From assembly GCA_018673255.1 (NCBI GenBank), contig JABHDC010000073.1:1-37624 (forward strand): a stretch of DNA of 37,624 nt, given 5' to 3'. This document shows, piece by piece, positions 32,773-37,624 of the stretch; within the stretch, counting starts at the first letter, position 1; each line of letters begins with the position of its first letter. The stretch comes from Gemmatimonadota bacterium. Its GTDB lineage: Bacteria > Latescibacterota > UBA2968 > UBA8231. The translations under genes were made by a program, and so were the position numbers. A model generated the notes under the pieces. It did not search any database. It was not told the origin of the DNA and saw nothing but the letters and a program-made list of their open reading frames with translations.

Positions 32773-33759
32773 TCAGGCTGCCGCCCCAGATCGTTCCACA
32801 GCCTGGATCAGGGCCTGCATGAAGCCCACACAATGGGCCCGGCCCCGATGATGCCAGGGCGAGTCGCCGACTGTGGCCGGTACGTGATCGGGAATCATGA
32901 AGCCGTCGAAATCCAGTTCCTTCAGCCGCTCGACGACCGCATAGGTATCGACCTGGCCCTCATCGATGAAACACTCGTGGAAACACTCGCGTGTTCCCCG
33001 CACATCGCGGAAGTGGATGTAGATGATCTTGCCGTCTGGCACGAAGTAGTCGAGGCCTTGCATGACACTGTCGTGGCCACCCATCTCCGACCAGCAACCC
33101 ATACAGAAGTCGAGGCCGTGATGCGGCGAGTCGAAGGTGTCCATGGCGCGCTTGAAGCCCTCGAAGGTGCCGAACAGGCGGGCCACACCACCCAGGGCGG
33201 GAACCGGTGGATCATCCGGGTGCAGGGCGAGGCGCACGTTGGCTTTTTCGGCGACTGGCAGCAGACGTTCCAGATACCAACAGTAGTTGTCCCACATCTC
33301 CTCGGCCGTGTACTCCCGATCGAAATTCAATGGTGCATCCTTGTGCGCCGCCAATTCGAAGCGGGTCGCACGCGCACCGCCGCGCAGTGGTTCAGGCTCC
33401 TGCGTTCGCCAGACACCCACCGGGATCCAGTGGTAGCCGAGGATGGGGATGCCCACCTGCCCCATATTTCGGACCGTCGTCATCATATGCGCCAGCTGCT
33501 GCTCGCGCTGTGGTCCCCCGAGCATGATGTCGAGGTAGAAGGAGATGGGTACGTTCTCGAGCGCCATGAGGCGCAGCTGATGGGCATCGGCCGTCGCCTT
33601 CAGGACGGCAAGATCGGCCACCTTCCAGTGTCCCTCATCGGCGGGAAGATTCGGTGTGTTCATGAGAAAGTCGTCGCAGCCCATCTGTTTGATGAACTGG
33701 CACAACTCATCGGTGAGTTCGTGGAACTGACCGAGCCCAACACGCATTGGCAGAGACAT
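32773..33759 (-). CDS. uxuA: Mannonate dehydratase family protein (UxuA)
   Basis: UxuA converts D-mannonate to 2-keto-3-deoxy-D-gluconate in hexuronate breakdown. The 328-residue sequence has the TIM-barrel family motifs: LGYHWIPVGVWRT, RLALHPDDPPVPALGG (about residues 180-195), LDFCMGCWSEMG, and IIYIHFRDVRG with the metal-binding His/Asp. It is somewhat shorter than E. coli UxuA (394) and nearer the shorter family forms. The neighbouring oxidoreductases and the lyase at 24734 fit uronate catabolism. It is the first gene of the minus operon and diverges from hemF over 134 bp. Confidence 0.9.
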   Translation of the reverse strand: MSLPMRVGLGQFHELTDELCQFIKQMGCDDFLMNTPNLPADEGHWKVADLAVLKATADAHQLRLMALENVPISFYLDIMLGGPQREQQLAHMMTTVRNMGQVGIPILGYHWIPVGVWRTQEPEPLRGGARATRFELAAHKDAPLNFDREYTAEEMWDNYCWYLERLLPVAEKANVRLALHPDDPPVPALGGVARLFGTFEGFKRAMDTFDSPHHGLDFCMGCWSEMGGHDSVMQGLDYFVPDGKIIYIHFRDVRGTRECFHECFIDEGQVDTYAVVERLKELDFDGFMIPDHVPATVGDSPWHHRGRAHCVGFMQALIQAVERSGAAA

Positions 33760-33775
33760 GAGAGATGACGCTCCG

Positions 33776-33805
33776 TTGACAGGGCCGGCAACGACCGGCT
33801 TAGGT
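33776..33805 (+). promoter_or_regulatory. Possible promoter upstream of hemF
   Basis: TTGACA (33776-33781) is a perfect -35 hexamer. TTAGGT or TAGGTA follows after 18-19 bp as a poor -10. An 8-bp inverted pair TGACGCTC (33766-33773) and GAGCGTCA (33843-33850) also lies in this 134-bp divergent region. Only the -35 is convincing. Confidence 0.3.
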
Positions 33806-33809
33806 ATGA

Positions 33810-35911
<2,102 letters not shown>

Positions 35912-35915
35912 TCTG

Positions 35916-36563
35916 GTGATTCCCTTCCTGCTCGAAGCGGTCGTCATCTCCCTGTCAGGTGTGATGGCCCCGGGACCTCTGAGTGCCAGAACCCTGAGCC
36001 ACGGTCATCGCTCACCCCATGCCGGTGCTGTTGTTGCGCTGGGCCACGGGGTCGTCGAATTCCCCCTGATGGCCCTGACCCTGTTCGGTTTTGGCGCCAT
36101 CCTGGATGTGAGCGGCGTCCGACCTGGCCTGTTGCTGGCCGGTGGCCTCGTGCTGGCCTGGATGGGTGTGGGCATGGTGCGCCTGGCGCGGCAGGGTTTC
36201 GATGCCACGGTGACCGATACCGGTGCTGGATCACCACTGTGGACGGGGATCGCCCTGACCGGTGCCAACCCCTATTTCCTGGTCTGGTGGGTGACGGTCG
36301 GTGCTGCATTGCTGGTGCGCGCCGCAGACTTTGGGGCCATGGGTCTGCTGATGTTCGCCATCGCCCACTGGCTCTGTGACCTGGGCTGGCTCTGGTTCAT
36401 GTCAGCTGCGGCCTTCGGCGGCACACGATGGCTTGGGGCGCGCTTCAGCCGCATCGTCCACGCTGTGTGTGGCGGCTTCCTGTTATTGGCCGCCCTCGAT
36501 TTCCTCATCGATGGTACTCGCCAGGTGATGGCCCTGTTTGGAAATGGTGGCGCGAGCCTGTAG
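35916..36563 (+). CDS. LysE/RhtB-type exporter
   Basis: A 215-residue membrane protein with six hydrophobic segments, beginning IPFLLEAVVISLSGVMAPGP, the usual LysE/RhtB opening with the PGP motif. The central GIALTGANPYFLVWWVTVG and the final helices fit the fold. Such proteins export amino acids or related metabolites; the substrate is unknown. GTG 35916 is supported by GAGG at 35901-35904, 11 bp upstream. Its 3' end overlaps the convergent minus gene by 81 bp. Confidence 0.82.
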   Translation: MIPFLLEAVVISLSGVMAPGPLSARTLSHGHRSPHAGAVVALGHGVVEFPLMALTLFGFGAILDVSGVRPGLLLAGGLVLAWMGVGMVRLARQGFDATVTDTGAGSPLWTGIALTGANPYFLVWWVTVGAALLVRAADFGAMGLLMFAIAHWLCDLGWLWFMSAAAFGGTRWLGARFSRIVHAVCGGFLLLAALDFLIDGTRQVMALFGNGGASL

Positions 36564-36833
36564 GATCCGCCGGATCCACAGCAGGATACTGCACGCTGCT
36601 GTCACCCACGCCATGTATCGCAACAGCGTGTAGAGGGCCAGGTCACCGACCGCCCAGGTTGGCCACCCGAGCCGTAGACCAAAGGACAGAACCAGCAGCA
36701 GGAAGGTCACCGTGGTGACCCCATCCCCCAGCTGGCGTCGGCGCCAGGTGCGTTCGGCGAAGATGAGCAGGTGGATGGTGAACACGACCAGCAGGAGCTG
36801 CACCCAACCGGGGGTTGTCACCGATGGTGTCAT
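36483..36833 (-). CDS. Small three-helix membrane protein
   Basis: A 116-residue protein with three hydrophobic segments: GWVQLLLVVFTIHLLIFAER, TVTFLLLVLSFGLRLGW, and LYTLLRYMAWVTAACSILLW. A polar tail follows. No family is recognised. ATG 36833 overlaps the TGA of the TrkA-like fragment (TGATG), and GGAAG lies 8 bp upstream, so this start is preferred over ATG 36845. The 3' end overlaps the LysE-type gene by 81 bp on the opposite strand. Confidence 0.65.
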   Translation of the reverse strand: MTPSVTTPGWVQLLLVVFTIHLLIFAERTWRRRQLGDGVTTVTFLLLVLSFGLRLGWPTWAVGDLALYTLLRYMAWVTAACSILLWIRRILQARATISKQGHHLASTIDEEIEGGQ

Positions 36834-36949
36834 CAATGCTTCCATGTCGCTGGGGACGGCAGCATGATGACGGTGTCGTGGCCATCTTGAGACAGCCGTC
36901 GCGACAGCTGAAATCCAATGTCGCCGGTGCCGATCATGATGATTCGCAT
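36833..36949 (-). pseudogene. Truncated TrkA/KTN N-terminal fragment
   Basis: ATG 36949 opens a 38-codon frame whose first 29 residues (MRIIMIGTGDIGFQLSRR, then LSQDGHDTVIM) match the first strand, NAD-binding GxGxxG loop and helix of TrkA potassium-uptake proteins. The similarity ends abruptly, and LPSPATWKH and a stop follow. The remaining 90% of TrkA is missing. The stop overlaps the start of the membrane protein. It is either a degraded trkA or a peptide used for translational coupling. Confidence 0.6.
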
Positions 36950-37025
36950 GGGCTTCAGAGGATTCAAGTCGGTCGCAATTGCACGTAGATGGCAACTGCG
37001 GGAGGAAGTACCTAAGATACCCACC

Positions 37026-37624
37026 ATGCCGCGGTGGATCCAGATGTTACGCGAAGCCTTCAGCTTCGACTTCAGTACACGGATCTTCCTGTACGCTGCA
37101 TTGACCGGTCTGATTTCTGGCCTGGCCGCCGTCCTGTTCACCTGGTGCCTGGGGCTGGGTACGAGGTTGTTTACCGAGCATCTGGCTGGTTTCCACCAGT
37201 CCCTGCCGGCAGGGGAGGCGCAATTCTCCTTCGACTTTCTCGGTACCCCCCAATACGATCAGCGACTCTGGATCCTGTTGCTGCTGCCAGCACTGGGCGG
37301 ATTGCTCAGTGGGCTGCTGGTCACCCGCTGGGCACCGGAAGCTCGCGGCCCGGGCACCGGTGCCGTGATCAGCGCCTTCCACAATCACCGTGGCATGGTC
37401 TCGTTGCTGGTCGCACCCGTTAAGGCACTGGCCACGATTCTGACGTTGGCCACAGGCGGTGCCGCCGGTCGTGAAGGACCGGTGATGCAGATCTGCGCGA
37501 GCCTGGGCAGCTGGATCGGACAACGACTCGGTCTGTCGGCGGCGCAACGTCGAATTCTGCTACTGGCCGGCTGCGCCGGTGGCCTGGGCGCCATCTTTCG
37601 GGCCCCCCTCGGCGGTGCCGTGAC
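37026..37624 (+). CDS. ClC-type chloride channel/transporter (3' end beyond window)
   Basis: The first 199 codons of a voltage-gated-ClC-like protein are present. ARGPGTGAVISAFH corresponds to the first selectivity region. GGAAGREGPVMQI holds the GREGP motif with the gating glutamate, and LLLAGCAGGLGAIFRAPLGG follows. Membrane helices start at about residue 20 (LYAALTGLISGLAAVLFTW). ClC proteins move chloride, or exchange it for protons. A C-terminal domain, if any, lies outside the window. ATG 37026 diverges from the TrkA fragment over 76 bp. Confidence 0.92.
   Translation, partial: MPRWIQMLREAFSFDFSTRIFLYAALTGLISGLAAVLFTWCLGLGTRLFTEHLAGFHQSLPAGEAQFSFDFLGTPQYDQRLWILLLLPALGGLLSGLLVTRWAPEARGPGTGAVISAFHNHRGMVSLLVAPVKALATILTLATGGAAGREGPVMQICASLGSWIGQRLGLSAAQRRILLLAGCAGGLGAIFRAPLGGAV

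Overview
The window is a chromosomal stretch of a GC-rich bacterium with about 34 densely packed genes, two tRNA genes, and no insertion sequences, phage genes or CRISPR arrays. The left third is conserved housekeeping DNA. The right two thirds hold metabolic genes of types that are expanded in carbohydrate- and sulfate-ester-degrading bacteria: two phytanoyl-CoA-type dioxygenases, an Ldh_2 dehydrogenase, a sulfatase, Gfo/Idh/MocA oxidoreductases, mannonate dehydratase, a PL26-like lyase and a sialidase-like protein. This mix and the high GC suggest an uncultivated environmental, perhaps marine, lineage near Latescibacterota or another FCB/PVC-related group. That placement is inference; no marker here settles it.

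Layout. 1-1866 (minus): an exported TPR protein running off the left edge. 2085-8660 (plus): ispE, tRNA-Gln, rplY/ctc, pth, hppA, rpsF, a DUF2232 membrane protein and rplI. rpsR and ssb, often found beside rpsF, are absent. 8721-11538 (plus): a lipoprotein, the selenocysteine tRNA gene selC, two small membrane-anchored coiled-coil proteins and a PhyH dioxygenase closed by a hairpin terminator. 11643-13532 (minus): Ldh_2 dehydrogenase and a second PhyH. 14018-15016: gap with a strong terminator. 15167-20016 (plus): a membrane-anchored SUMF1-like protein, a DtxR-type regulator with a cysteine-rich tail, an SBF-like transporter, a Cys-type sulfatase and a spermidine-synthase-like protein.

24619-20055 (minus): a tight five-gene unit of an uncharacterised oxidoreductase-like protein, a PTS EIIA protein, a P-II-like protein and two CPA2-type antiporters. 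This looks like phosphotransfer- and ligand-regulated ion exchange. 24734-28869 (plus): a large intracellular PL26-like lyase coupled to a secreted purple-acid-phosphatase-like enzyme. 33759-28905 (minus): an operon of mannonate dehydratase, two micro-ORFs, a SagB-type nitroreductase, a DUF4159 protein and two Gfo/Idh/MocA oxidoreductases. 33894-36563 (plus): hemF, a sialidase-like protein and a LysE-type exporter. The right edge has a small membrane protein preceded by a 38-codon TrkA-like fragment, and a ClC channel cut by the window end.

The candidates most worth a second look are the EIIA/P-II-like/CPA2 unit, the TrkA fragment coupled to a membrane protein, palindromic insert-like sequences inside ispE and the lyase gene, the two overlapping micro-ORFs after uxuA, and the Cys-rich DtxR regulator next to the SUMF1-like and transporter genes.
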